Origin: Planktosalinus lacus
GTDB lineage: Bacteria > Bacteroidota > Bacteroidia > Flavobacteriales > Flavobacteriaceae
Assembly: GCF_014640155.1 (NCBI RefSeq)
Contig: NZ_BMGK01000007.1
Coordinates: 165,029 to 229,028, forward strand
Direction: 5' to 3'
DNA length: 64,000 nucleotides
Shown here: piece by piece, positions 8,318-16,862 of the stretch
Numbering within the stretch: position 1 is the first letter of the stretch
How the letters are laid out: each line of letters opens with the position of its first letter
The notes under the pieces: model-generated
What the model was told of the DNA's origin: nothing
What the model saw: the letters and a program-made list of their open reading frames with translations, nothing else
Database searches by the model: none
Position numbers and translations under genes: made by a program

Positions 8318-10546
8318 CTAAAACCAAAAGCCCAAACTTACATACCAGTTGCTTTGTTTTATTTCGGTAGAGTAGGAATAAAAAACTTCAATGGGACCTA
8401 TAAAACTTTCTGACGCAAGACCAAGAGCATAGCCTCTGTGGGGGATACTGTCTATCCAGGCTGTTGATTCAAAAAGTTTATCACCAACATTAGCAATATT
8501 TGCTACCGCAGATACGTATGTTTTTTTATAAAACTGATAATCCATTCGCAAAGTAGATTTTAGAAACGTATCACCTCTGAAGCTGAATGCATCATAACCA
8601 TACATGTGGATAAAATTATTGACAGGTTGAAAACCATACCCTCCTACAAAAAAGTCAAGTGTGCTGGTGCCTTCTCCTCCAATCTTAAAACCACCTTCTG
8701 AAGTTAAGCTCAATGATAAATTTGAAAAGGGACTGAATGTATATCCAATGGTGGCTTTTGCTATTGAAAATTGATCAAAAGAGGAGTCATTTAAGCCGGT
8801 TGCAAATGCATAAAAATTAAAGTTACCATCAAATAAAATCCCTTTTTTTGGAAAATATTTATTGTCTCTTGAATCAAGTACTAAGTACCCATAAGCACTG
8901 TAATAATTTGTGTCTTCAAAAATTCCGTTATTATTTTGATTGGTATTTTGAAGTGTATTTGACTTAAAAAGTAAATATTTATGTTCTGCACCTAAACCCA
9001 AAGAAAAAATTTGTTGGAACAAGGTTTGAACATAAAACTGATTGGTGAAGTCTTCATGTCTTACTTCAATATTTGCTACAGAATTTATCCCGTCAACAAT
9101 TTCAGGTGGAAACAACTCAAAAGGCACATTTTTTTTAAAATTATTATACCTTGATCTCACACCCACACTCCAGTAAAAGCCTTTGTCAATGTAATAGTTA
9201 AAGTTATACCTAATATTGTCTCCCAAAATCAAATCTAATGATGCAATATCATTTTTCTGCAACAAACGTTTTTGGGTAATATTAATCAGAGCTGCACTTT
9301 TGTATAAATCATCATAGTGAATACCAAGCCTTAATAGTGTGCGTGACTTGGTTTCAGATAGTTGTAACTCTAGTATGTTTTCTTCATCCTGGTTTTCTTT
9401 CAAAAAATAATTAATCTGATTGAAATTTCCGGTGGCGGTCAGGTTATTAATTCCTTCACTAAATTTTTGATAAGTAGTGTTTATGGGTGTTTTTAGCTTC
9501 AATTTACCTAAAATATAAGCACGGGTGTAGTTTTTATTCCCGGAAATATCTACATCATCAATTTTTAGGCTATCTGATTTCGGTTTTTTTACAATTTTTC
9601 TTTCAGTTGATATCTGTCTGGCTGCAAGCGCCTTCAGTTCTTCACTATAAAGTTTTGCTTCTTTTCTTCCCGCCTCAATGATTTCATTTCCTTTATCAAA
9701 TGAAATTACAGAAAAATTTTTGATATCAGGGTGGATATAGATATCTGTTAATTTACTTTTTGTTTTCATGTCTTTGATGGTTCTGTAGTTGTTTATTTGA
9801 ACCAACACGTCAATAGCTGATTTTAAACCTTCGCGCGTAAGTAAACTGTCTTGAACATCAATACCAATAATGACATCAGCGCCCATTTTTTTAACTTCTT
9901 GTATAGGGTAATTATTGGTAACACCACCGTCAATCAATAATTGCCCATTGATTTCTAAGGGACTGAATAAGGATGGCAACGCGCCACTTGCTGACATAGC
10001 TTGTGGTAAATAACCTTTATTAAGCATAACAGAGGCGCCTGTTTCAACGTTAGTGGCTATACAGAAAAAAGGAGTTGGGAGCATTGAAAAATCATCTACA
10101 TCACTAACGTGCTCAGTGAGTTTTGAAAGTAAATTGAAAAGGTTTTGCCCTTTTGAAAGTGAAGTGGGAAATGAAATTTTAAACCCATCAAAAGGTAAAG
10201 AAATGGCATACTTTTCTGAGTCGTTTTTTTCATAAAAAGTTTTAGCTGCTCTTGGAAGGTTGTCTTGAATCAACTCGTCAAAATCAATAACTTTAAAAAT
10301 CGAATCCAGCTCTTTTGCTGTATAGCCGGCGGCATACAAACCTCCAATAATTGCTCCCATACTTGTGCCGCCAATATAATCTATCCGAACCCCTGCTTTT
10401 TCTATTTCTTCAAGTACACCAATATGAGCAAGACCTTTGGCGCCACCACCACTCAATACTAGCCCCACTTTCACATCTTCCTGTTGCTGAGCAGAAGAAA
10501 AAGTTAGAGAAAATACTAATAAAATAAGTGTTAGAACACGTTTCAT
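8318..10546 (-). CDS. patatin-like phospholipase with POTRA and BamA-type barrel
   Basis: A 742-residue outer-membrane protein resembling PlpD-type (type Vd) autotransporters. After a signal peptide ending in SSAQ, the patatin domain shows the oxyanion motif SGGGAKG (about 32-38), the nucleophile motif GTSMG (about 60-64) and the catalytic aspartate motif DGG. A POTRA-like segment (about 328-400) and a 16-strand-type surface-antigen barrel ending in SLGFWF follow. It is expected to hydrolyse lipids at or beyond the cell surface. Its ATG overlaps the uvrC stop by 4 bp (ATGA), indicating translational coupling, though no functional link with DNA repair is evident. Confidence 0.93.
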   Translation of the reverse strand: MKRVLTLILLVFSLTFSSAQQQEDVKVGLVLSGGGAKGLAHIGVLEEIEKAGVRIDYIGGTSMGAIIGGLYAAGYTAKELDSIFKVIDFDELIQDNLPRAAKTFYEKNDSEKYAISLPFDGFKISFPTSLSKGQNLFNLLSKLTEHVSDVDDFSMLPTPFFCIATNVETGASVMLNKGYLPQAMSASGALPSLFSPLEINGQLLIDGGVTNNYPIQEVKKMGADVIIGIDVQDSLLTREGLKSAIDVLVQINNYRTIKDMKTKSKLTDIYIHPDIKNFSVISFDKGNEIIEAGRKEAKLYSEELKALAARQISTERKIVKKPKSDSLKIDDVDISGNKNYTRAYILGKLKLKTPINTTYQKFSEGINNLTATGNFNQINYFLKENQDEENILELQLSETKSRTLLRLGIHYDDLYKSAALINITQKRLLQKNDIASLDLILGDNIRYNFNYYIDKGFYWSVGVRSRYNNFKKNVPFELFPPEIVDGINSVANIEVRHEDFTNQFYVQTLFQQIFSLGLGAEHKYLLFKSNTLQNTNQNNNGIFEDTNYYSAYGYLVLDSRDNKYFPKKGILFDGNFNFYAFATGLNDSSFDQFSIAKATIGYTFSPFSNLSLSLTSEGGFKIGGEGTSTLDFFVGGYGFQPVNNFIHMYGYDAFSFRGDTFLKSTLRMDYQFYKKTYVSAVANIANVGDKLFESTAWIDSIPHRGYALGLASESFIGPIEVFYSYSTEIKQSNWYVSLGFWF

Positions 10547-12339
10547 TTTAATGATTTATAATGGGCTATTACTTTTTGAGCCCTTTTGTTACCTATTATT
10601 TCAGCTAGTTCTTTATAAGAAGCTCCGGCTATTCGTTTGGCACTTTTAAAATGTTTCAAAAGATCAATGATTGTTTTCTCTCCGATTCCGGGGATGGATT
10701 CCATTTCGGTTTTTAACGCTTCATTGCTTCTTTTATTTCGGTGGAATGTGATTCCAAACCGGTGAGCCTCATTCCGTAACTGCTGAATGATTTTCAGGGT
10801 TTCCGATTTTTTATCTAAATATAAAGGAATTGAATCGTTCGGAAAAAACAATTCTTCCAGTCTTTTTGCAATTCCTACGATAGCAATTTTTCCGCGTAAG
10901 CCCAATTTCTCAAGGCTTTTTAATGCTGAATTTAACTGTCCCTTCCCTCCATCTATGATGATTAGTTGTGGTAATGGTTGCTTCTCTTCCAGCAATCTTT
11001 TATAACGTCTGTAAACCACTTCTTCCATAGACGCAAAATCATCGGGTCCTGTTACAGTTTTTATGTTATATTTTCTATAATCTTTCTTACTGGGTTTTCC
11101 ATTTTTGAAAACTACACAAGCCGCCACGGGATTGCTGCCTTGTATATTTGAATTGTCAAAACACTCAATATGTCGGGGTTCCTCAGACAGTCTTAAGTCT
11201 TTTTTCATTTGAGCCATAATGCGATTTTCATGGCGGTTGGGATCGGTTATCTTAATTTGTTTAAACCGTTCCATCCGGTAATATTTCGCATTGCGTACAG
11301 ATAATTCTAAAATACTTTTTTTATCACCCAATTGGGGGACATGAACTTTGATATTTTCTCCCATCTCCACTTCAAAAGGTACATAAATTTCTTTGGATTG
11401 AGATTGAAAACGCTGTCTTATTTCAATGATAGCAAGTTCGAGTAATTCTTTATCGGTTTCATCTAGTTTTTTCTTGATTTCCAAAGTGTGTGACCTGATG
11501 ATACTACCAAATGAAATTTGTAAAAAGTTGACATATCCATAACTTTCGTCAGACACAATAGAGAACACATCTACATTATTGATTTTTGGGTTGACGATGG
11601 TTGATTTAGACTGATAATTTTCAAGGATTTCAATTTTTTCTTTGAGTCGTTGGGCGTCTTCAAAGTGCAAATTTTCAGCATATCGTTTCATTTGTTTTCT
11701 AAAACGTTGCAATGAGTCTTTGAAATTTCCTTTTACAATCTGCCTTATGGCTTCGATGTTTTCGTGATAGTCTTTTTCACTTTGCTTATTTTCACAGGGA
11801 GCCAGGCAATTACCAATGTGATACTCCAGGCAAACCTTATATTTCCCGGCATTGATTTTATCCTGTGAAAGATCATAGTTGCAGGTTCTTAAAGGATACA
11901 AGCCTTTGATTAAATCAAGGAGTGTTTGCACGGTTTTCATACTTGTGTAAGGACCAAAATATTCTGAGCCGTCTTTAATCATTCTTCGGGTAGGGAAAAC
12001 TCTTGGAAAGCGTTCATTTTTAATGCAAATCCAAGGGTAGGATTTGTCGTCTTTCAACAACACATTGTACCGGGGTTGGTATTTTTTGATGAAGTTGTTT
12101 TCAAGTAACAAGGCGTCAGTCTCAGAATCTACCACGATGTGTTTGATTTCATTGATTTTTTTCACCAGCAGACGAGTGCGGGCATTGTCGTGGTTTTTAT
12201 TGAAATAAGAGCTTACCCGTTTTTTTAAGTTTTTGGCTTTACCTACATACAGGATTTTCCCGTTCTTATCATAATATTGATACACCCCGGGGCTGTTGGG
12301 AAGAGTTGAAATCTGAATTTCTAAAGCCGTTTTTTCCAT
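10543..12339 (-). CDS. uvrC: excinuclease ABC subunit C
   Basis: A 598-residue nuclease making the dual incisions in UvrABC nucleotide excision repair. Domains in order are: GIY-YIG endonuclease (about 12-95, with PGVYQYYDKNGKILYVGKA), a cysteine-bearing region (about 150-185), the UVR helical pair (about 205-240), the RNase-H-like EndoV half (about 380-530, FDNSNIQG and IIDGGKGQL) and C-terminal helix-hairpin-helix (IPGIGEKTIIDLLKHF). The length is standard and the start is ATG. The upstream 145 bp contain a short AGAC-rich low-complexity tract. It is coupled to the patatin gene downstream. Confidence 0.97.
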   Translation of the reverse strand: MEKTALEIQISTLPNSPGVYQYYDKNGKILYVGKAKNLKKRVSSYFNKNHDNARTRLLVKKINEIKHIVVDSETDALLLENNFIKKYQPRYNVLLKDDKSYPWICIKNERFPRVFPTRRMIKDGSEYFGPYTSMKTVQTLLDLIKGLYPLRTCNYDLSQDKINAGKYKVCLEYHIGNCLAPCENKQSEKDYHENIEAIRQIVKGNFKDSLQRFRKQMKRYAENLHFEDAQRLKEKIEILENYQSKSTIVNPKINNVDVFSIVSDESYGYVNFLQISFGSIIRSHTLEIKKKLDETDKELLELAIIEIRQRFQSQSKEIYVPFEVEMGENIKVHVPQLGDKKSILELSVRNAKYYRMERFKQIKITDPNRHENRIMAQMKKDLRLSEEPRHIECFDNSNIQGSNPVAACVVFKNGKPSKKDYRKYNIKTVTGPDDFASMEEVVYRRYKRLLEEKQPLPQLIIIDGGKGQLNSALKSLEKLGLRGKIAIVGIAKRLEELFFPNDSIPLYLDKKSETLKIIQQLRNEAHRFGITFHRNKRSNEALKTEMESIPGIGEKTIIDLLKHFKSAKRIAGASYKELAEIIGNKRAQKVIAHYKSLK

Positions 12340-12485
12340 CAGTGTAAAGGTAGAAAATAGATGTTAGACGTGAGATATTAGATATGAGATTTTCAGAAAA
12401 TCAAAATGTTACCACACAATTAAAATTTTTGTATTTTGTCCATGCCAATTGGAATTTGGGATTTTTATTTTGGAATTTTTAAAGA

Positions 12486-12845
12486 ATGGCATCACACAAC
12501 GAATTAGGCAACATTGGGGAAGAGTTAGCAGCTCAACATCTGCTTGCAAAAGGCTATACAATTTTAGATCGCAATTTCAGATATGACCACGCTGAGGTGG
12601 ATATCATTGCTCAAAAAGATGATTTTATAATTTGTGTAGAAGTCAAAACAAGAAACTCAGACTTTTTTGGCGACCCTCAGAGTTTTGTTACTCCAGGAAA
12701 AATCAAACAAATCGTGAAAGCGATGAATGCATACCTGGAAGCAAATGATATTGAACTCGAAACCCGCTTTGACATCATCGCTGTTTTAAAAAATAAAACC
12801 ACCGAACTGATTACGCATTATGAGGATGCGTTTTATCATTTTTAA
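12486..12845 (+). CDS. yraN: YraN family (UPF0102) endonuclease-like protein
   Basis: A 119-residue protein of the YraN/UPF0102 family, which has a restriction-endonuclease-like fold. The family signature is complete: GEELAAQHLLAKGY, the E/D pair in HAEVDIIAQ, and the EVKTR segment. The cellular function is not established; a role in DNA processing is assumed from the fold. It is read on the opposite strand from its neighbours and converges on the membrane XRE gene with a 35 bp overlap of the two 3' ends. A near-consensus TATTTTG lies about 50 bp upstream. Confidence 0.93.
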   Translation: MASHNELGNIGEELAAQHLLAKGYTILDRNFRYDHAEVDIIAQKDDFIICVEVKTRNSDFFGDPQSFVTPGKIKQIVKAMNAYLEANDIELETRFDIIAVLKNKTTELITHYEDAFYHF

Positions 12846-13641
12846 TCAGTTCCATTGCTTTATAAAGCAAAATAATTTCAAGCAATATCAAAGGAATCAT
12901 CAAAATATACCCTAGCCATGCCAGAAAAACTGAAAAAAATAAAAGGGCTGTAATGATTTCAACAATACCGGTCACTAAAGCCGTATTGCCCAGTTGATCT
13001 TTGAGTTTTAGTATGCCAATTCCAAACAAAATCCCAATAGCTCCAAAACTCATCGACATGCCGCTCATAAAATATTCCACGGGAATGATTTCTATAAAAA
13101 TGGAAGTAATGTCGTAGATATAAATGAGTGCTGAAAACACAATCAGCACCAATGACGAAAATTTCAATAAAGTGTTTTGTAGTTCAACTCCCAGTACCCA
13201 AAATCCTTTTATAAAAAATTCTACAGAGATTAGTATAAAAACTTTTAATAGGATATAAATAGATGCAGGGTAGGGAATTTCAGTTTCAGTCATCCTTGAC
13301 CAGTCTGCATAAAATTCCGGGAAACCGAGTAAAAAGTAAAGACCCCCAAATACACAAGCAATGGTTAATGTTTTGATTGTGTAATTGACTTTTTCGGGAG
13401 CTATCAAAAGCTGATTTATATTCAACATTGACTGAGAGGGTTGGTTCATGGCTTCAAAATCATAATCCAGCGCTGCAAGAATGGCTTTTATAGTATAGGG
13501 TCTTGGCGAAACCTCACCGGCTTCTATGCGCTGAATCGTGCGCACATTGATGTTGCATTTTTCCACCAGGTCTTCCTGGGTGAGTCCTTTCTTTTTTCGT
13601 AAATCAAGGATTTTTTGTCCTAATTCGGGCTGTTTCATCAT
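12811..13641 (-). CDS. XRE-family regulator with C-terminal membrane segments
   Basis: A 276-residue protein with a DNA-binding helix-turn-helix of the Cro/CI type at residues 5-60 (LRKKKGLTQEDLVEKCNINVRTIQRIEAG) and about six hydrophobic segments from residue 85 to the C-terminus. Membrane-tethered XRE proteins of this design are common in Bacteroidota, and their signals are mostly unknown. A TAnnTTTG box on the minus strand (13679 to 13672, TACATTTG) places the RNA start about 30 bp before the gene. Two adjacent ATG codons (13641, 13638) are possible starts. The 3' end overlaps yraN. Confidence 0.88.
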   Translation of the reverse strand: MMKQPELGQKILDLRKKKGLTQEDLVEKCNINVRTIQRIEAGEVSPRPYTIKAILAALDYDFEAMNQPSQSMLNINQLLIAPEKVNYTIKTLTIACVFGGLYFLLGFPEFYADWSRMTETEIPYPASIYILLKVFILISVEFFIKGFWVLGVELQNTLLKFSSLVLIVFSALIYIYDITSIFIEIIPVEYFMSGMSMSFGAIGILFGIGILKLKDQLGNTALVTGIVEIITALLFFSVFLAWLGYILMIPLILLEIILLYKAMELIKNDKTHPHNA

Positions 13642-13786
13642 TTTGCGTAATTGATTGATACCACAATACTACAAATGTACACCTCAAACTGCAATTATTA
13701 AGAAAGTATTTCACCCGACATTCACCCGACATTGCACGGCAAAAGCTTTGATGTAGCGGTAAACTCTAATTATTAAAGATTCAAAT

Positions 13787-14890
13787 TTACCCCAAAACAC
13801 TCTTCTGTTTGTTATAAAAAGCGTCCGCCTGAAGTTGCAGTAATTCCCGTGCTTTTTTGCGTTTGTATTCATAGAGTTCCTGCTCTTCGGCGATGTCTGC
13901 ATACACGCGGTTATTGACTTCGGTATCGGTTTGCAGCACGGCTTTGCGCTGATGCATTTGCTGGGCGACCCAGGTTTGCAGGGCGTTTTCTTCTTCCTCG
14001 AGTTTCAGGTCATAAGCGCCTTTTGGTGAAAGCAATTTGGCAATGATGGGCGCGGTTTCAATGGCTAAAAACAAGAGCATGATAAAAAGCGATGGTAACA
14101 ACGGCAGGCTGTTGAGCGCATCCACCCGTGCCATCAGTCCGTCAAAACCATCGATGACGGGCTGACTTTCTGAAACTTTGGTGTTGTATTCCTCACTCAA
14201 AAGCAGGATTTGGTTTTCGGCCTGTTCGATTTTTTCAGTGTTGGCCGCTTTCAATTCCTGCAGGGCGGCAAGTTCAGCGTCGTGTTTTTCACGCTTTTCT
14301 TTATATACGGGACCTTTCCCTAATTTTTGGGTACCTGCGGTACCTTCGGCTTCTGAAATGTAGGTATTGTAAAGGGCGTTTACTTCGGTTTCTTTGATAG
14401 CAATTTCATTTTTTAAAGTAGCAATTTCCGCGTCAAGCGCAGTGACTTTTGGCGTGAATTGGGTGGCAATTTGCTCCTGGTTTGCAAGGGTTAAATCATT
14501 TTTTCGCTCCAGCAACACCTGATTGATTTCCTTTTCAAATATTTTCAATTCCATAGGTTTGGCAATGACAATGGCAATGATCACGGCAAGCAAGATACGC
14601 GGGGAAGCCTGCAGGAGTTCGCTTTTAAAGTTGTCTTTCTTCTTTATGGTCGAAACGATAAAACGGTCGAGGTTAAAAATAAGCAAGCCCCAAACCAGCC
14701 CAAAGGCAATGGCGGATATGTAATTGTCAAAAACAGTGTAAAGCGCATAGGAAGCAGCGATAAAAGCCATCACGGCAGTAAAGAAGACAGTGGCGCCTAT
14801 ACCGGCATATTTGATTTGTTCACCGGGAGAACAGGAGTTGAGAATGTTTGTATCTGCCCCGGAGCAGAAAATAAAAAAGCGTTTTAGCAT
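13787..14890 (-). CDS. DUF4407 membrane protein with long coiled coil
   Basis: A 367-residue inner-membrane protein. Three hydrophobic segments near the N-terminus (about 28-52, 56-78, 92-113) and one near residue 265-290 bracket a charged helical stretch (about 125-245) with heptad-like spacing, predicted to form a long coiled coil outside the membrane. The C-terminus is charged and Gln-rich. This is the DUF4407 layout; no biochemical function is known for the family. The gene appears monocistronic, with gaps of 145 and 115 bp to its neighbours. No promoter box was recognised. Confidence 0.88.
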   Translation of the reverse strand: MLKRFFIFCSGADTNILNSCSPGEQIKYAGIGATVFFTAVMAFIAASYALYTVFDNYISAIAFGLVWGLLIFNLDRFIVSTIKKKDNFKSELLQASPRILLAVIIAIVIAKPMELKIFEKEINQVLLERKNDLTLANQEQIATQFTPKVTALDAEIATLKNEIAIKETEVNALYNTYISEAEGTAGTQKLGKGPVYKEKREKHDAELAALQELKAANTEKIEQAENQILLLSEEYNTKVSESQPVIDGFDGLMARVDALNSLPLLPSLFIMLLFLAIETAPIIAKLLSPKGAYDLKLEEEENALQTWVAQQMHQRKAVLQTDTEVNNRVYADIAEEQELYEYKRKKARELLQLQADAFYNKQKSVLG

Positions 14891-15005
14891 ACTGATGATT
14901 TTTGATTGATGAACTACTAAAACGCTCTTTTATAGGGAAATGTTGTCTTAACAGGTGATTTTAATCTCAAAAGGGTTATCAGATTTCTCTTGAATTGTTT
15001 ACAGA

Positions 15006-16343
15006 TCAGCAACCTAATAAATTTACTTTGGGGTATTGGCTAATATCTATATTTAAATCAGTTGTTTTTTTTGCCATTTCAAGTACTCTTTCATAATTGT
15101 ATTGGTGTGGGCCAATAAAGAAAACCGCACCACTTTTATGTAAGGCTTTGATGTATTCTATGGGGTCATTCAAAGGTGCCGGTGGTGGTGGTGCCGGCAG
15201 GGGAGGCAATGGTGGATTTTTTCCAACTTTTGGCGCATCAGGCGCATCAGGCGCAGGTGGTGCTGGCGGAGGTGGAAGGAAATTTGGAAAGGGTTCCCCA
15301 TTTTCTTTTTGCATTGGCGTCATCTTGTTATAAATAACCGTCATTCTGTCAATTTCAGCACTAATTATCCTCATATTATCCTTGGACATACTGTTATACT
15401 TTTTTGCCAATTTATTGTATTCTTCAACTTCGGCTTTGGTAGCTTTATCTTGTTGAAATTCTGTTTGTGTTTGCTCAGTAAGAACTTCTTTTTGAATCAC
15501 CTCTCTGGTACTGAAACCATACAATAAAATAGCCAGTATAGGTACTAATAAAAGGCTTCGCAGCCAGATGACTTGTGTGGATGTTTGTTTTTTCATAACT
15601 GTAAATCGTTTTTTGATGAATGAATAATTGATGGAGTTTGCCAAGCTTGGCGTGGTGGCATGTGATGAGAATGCCAGTAAAATATTTTGATAGGCAGCCG
15701 TGTCTGTCCCCCGGTTTAAAACGGCGCGGTCTGCTAAGAATTCGTGGTTGAGCTTGATGCTCCTTTTTATAAAATACAGCAACGGGTTGAACCAAAATAC
15801 AATCTGTAAAAGTTCGACAAGCAGGATATCGATGCTGTGTTTTTGTTTGGCATGAACGTGCTCGTGTGCAATCACTTCTTCAGGGATTTCCTTTGCTTCA
15901 AATTTTTGTTTGTTGAGGAAAACATAGTTTAAAAACGTATGAGGGACTACTGGGGTTTTTAATAATATATGATTGATGGAATCGCGTGTGAACTTTGGAT
16001 TGTTCTTGATTTTTGAAATCAGCTGGTTGAGGTTTTTTCCAAATTTTATACTGAAAAACACCACTCCCAAAGCATAAAAACCCCATAAAACAAAAGGCCA
16101 AAGATTAACAGAAGCCTCTGGCACAGCCATAGGAAGGGAATTATTGACAAATACAGGAGCTGAACTTACGGGCACCTCCACATAACTTGTAAAGGTGACC
16201 AAAGGAATCAAAAAAGCCGCCGGCAAAGAACCCAGCAAATAAAACCGTTTGAATACGTGCATGCTTTCGTTTTCCAAAACGAGTTTATAAAAACCATACA
16301 AAACGGTCAGTATCACAGCTGATTTTACTAAATACATTTCCAT
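15006..16343 (-). CDS. M56 (BlaR1-type) membrane metalloprotease with proline-rich tail
   Basis: A 445-residue polytopic membrane protease paired with a BlaI repressor. N-terminal transmembrane helices (about 5-25, 33-55, 80-105) lead to the cytosolic zinc motif HEHVH (the HExxH signature) near residue 167, then a further membrane helix near 265-283. The C-terminal periplasmic part has a strongly proline/alanine-rich segment (about 355-395) and a short end domain, but no penicillin-binding sensor domain. It is therefore not a classical beta-lactam receptor, and its input signal is unknown. The gene overlaps the repressor gene by one base, so the two are expressed together. Confidence 0.92.
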   Translation of the reverse strand: MEMYLVKSAVILTVLYGFYKLVLENESMHVFKRFYLLGSLPAAFLIPLVTFTSYVEVPVSSAPVFVNNSLPMAVPEASVNLWPFVLWGFYALGVVFFSIKFGKNLNQLISKIKNNPKFTRDSINHILLKTPVVPHTFLNYVFLNKQKFEAKEIPEEVIAHEHVHAKQKHSIDILLVELLQIVFWFNPLLYFIKRSIKLNHEFLADRAVLNRGTDTAAYQNILLAFSSHATTPSLANSINYSFIKKRFTVMKKQTSTQVIWLRSLLLVPILAILLYGFSTREVIQKEVLTEQTQTEFQQDKATKAEVEEYNKLAKKYNSMSKDNMRIISAEIDRMTVIYNKMTPMQKENGEPFPNFLPPPPAPPAPDAPDAPKVGKNPPLPPLPAPPPPAPLNDPIEYIKALHKSGAVFFIGPHQYNYERVLEMAKKTTDLNIDISQYPKVNLLGC

Positions 16344-16711
16344 TATTTTTTCTTTTTAATTTCTGAATCTATTATCATTCTGAGTTCCTCAAGTTCTTTC
16401 TTACTGAGGTTGGTTTCTTGCGTAAAAAAGGAAGCAAACTGTGCCGTGTCGTCGTTAAAGAAGCTTTTGATCATTCCGTTGACCTGTTTTGAAAAATAGT
16501 CTTTCTTTTTAATCAACGGAAAATATTCACGTGAGCGGCCTTCCTGTACATAATCCACAAAACCCTTGTCCTGCATTCGTTTTAAAAGTGTGGCCACGGT
16601 GGTGCTGGCAGGTTTGGGCTCGGGGGAAGCGTCAATAAGGTCTTTCATAAAAGCGCGTTTTTGTTTCCACAAAAGCTGCATAAGTTGTTCTTCGGCTTTG
16701 GATAATTGCAT
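16343..16711 (-). CDS. BlaI/MecI/CopY-family transcriptional repressor
   Basis: A 122-residue winged-helix repressor, expected to be cut or released by the M56 protease encoded next to it. Family features are LSKAEEQLMQLLWKQ at the N-terminus, the recognition helix region ASTTVATLLKRMQDKGFV and a C-terminal dimerisation helix pair. The open frame runs upstream to 16786, but the family start is the ATG at 16711 (MQLSKAEEQ), and the added upstream codons cover the promoter and operators. Two TACA/TGTA-type dyads at 16730-16771 overlap the predicted promoter, indicating autoregulation. Confidence 0.95.
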   Translation of the reverse strand: MQLSKAEEQLMQLLWKQKRAFMKDLIDASPEPKPASTTVATLLKRMQDKGFVDYVQEGRSREYFPLIKKKDYFSKQVNGMIKSFFNDDTAQFASFFTQETNLSKKELEELRMIIDSEIKKKK

Positions 16712-16729
16712 GGGTACATAATTTATTAC

Positions 16730-16771
16730 TCTACAAATGTAGAATAAATATTTGATTCTACAAACATAGAA
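16730..16771 (-). promoter_or_regulatory. BlaI-type operator pair overlapping the blaI-M56 promoter
   Basis: Minus-strand promoter for the repressor gene: -7 box TACATTTG at 16741-16734 and -33 TTTG at 16764-16761, separated by 19 bp, an excellent match to the Bacteroidota consensus. The dyad TCTACA-AA-TGTAGA (16730-16743) covers the -7 box and a second dyad TTCTA-N6-TAGAA (16756-16771) covers the -33 box; their centres are 27 bp apart. TACA/TGTA half-sites are those known for BlaI/MecI repressors. Occupancy of either site would block RNA polymerase. Confidence 0.82.
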
Positions 16772-16793
16772 GTAAATATTTTTCAATGCAACC

Positions 16794-16825
16794 CCCTCTC
16801 AGGGTTTTAAACCCTGATGAGAGGG
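16794..16825. repeat. imperfect palindrome between blaI and phnA-like genes
   Basis: An inverted repeat with arms of 14 and 17 bases (CCCTCTCAGGGTTT and AAACCCTGATGAGAGGG) that match except for a 3-base insertion in the right arm, with a central single base. The inner part is an AGGGTTT/AAACCCT palindrome like the one inside the end of truB. It sits between divergent genes just before a plus-strand TACATTTG box (16839-16846). It could be a dispersed palindromic repeat or a regulatory hairpin. Confidence 0.7.
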
Positions 16826-16862
16826 TTGATAAAATCATTACATTTGCCAAAAATTATTTTAT

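Noticed and set aside
15097..15333. Glycine/alanine-rich open frame opposite the M56 gene
   Set aside because: It is the complement of the proline-rich codons of the M56 protein.
15006..16711. BlaI/M56 pair as a beta-lactam resistance operon
   Set aside because: No penicillin-binding sensor domain and no beta-lactamase gene is present; such pairs are common general regulators in the phylum.
16712..16786. Extended N-terminus of the BlaI-like protein
   Set aside because: These codons overlap the promoter and operator dyads and are not part of the winged-helix family.
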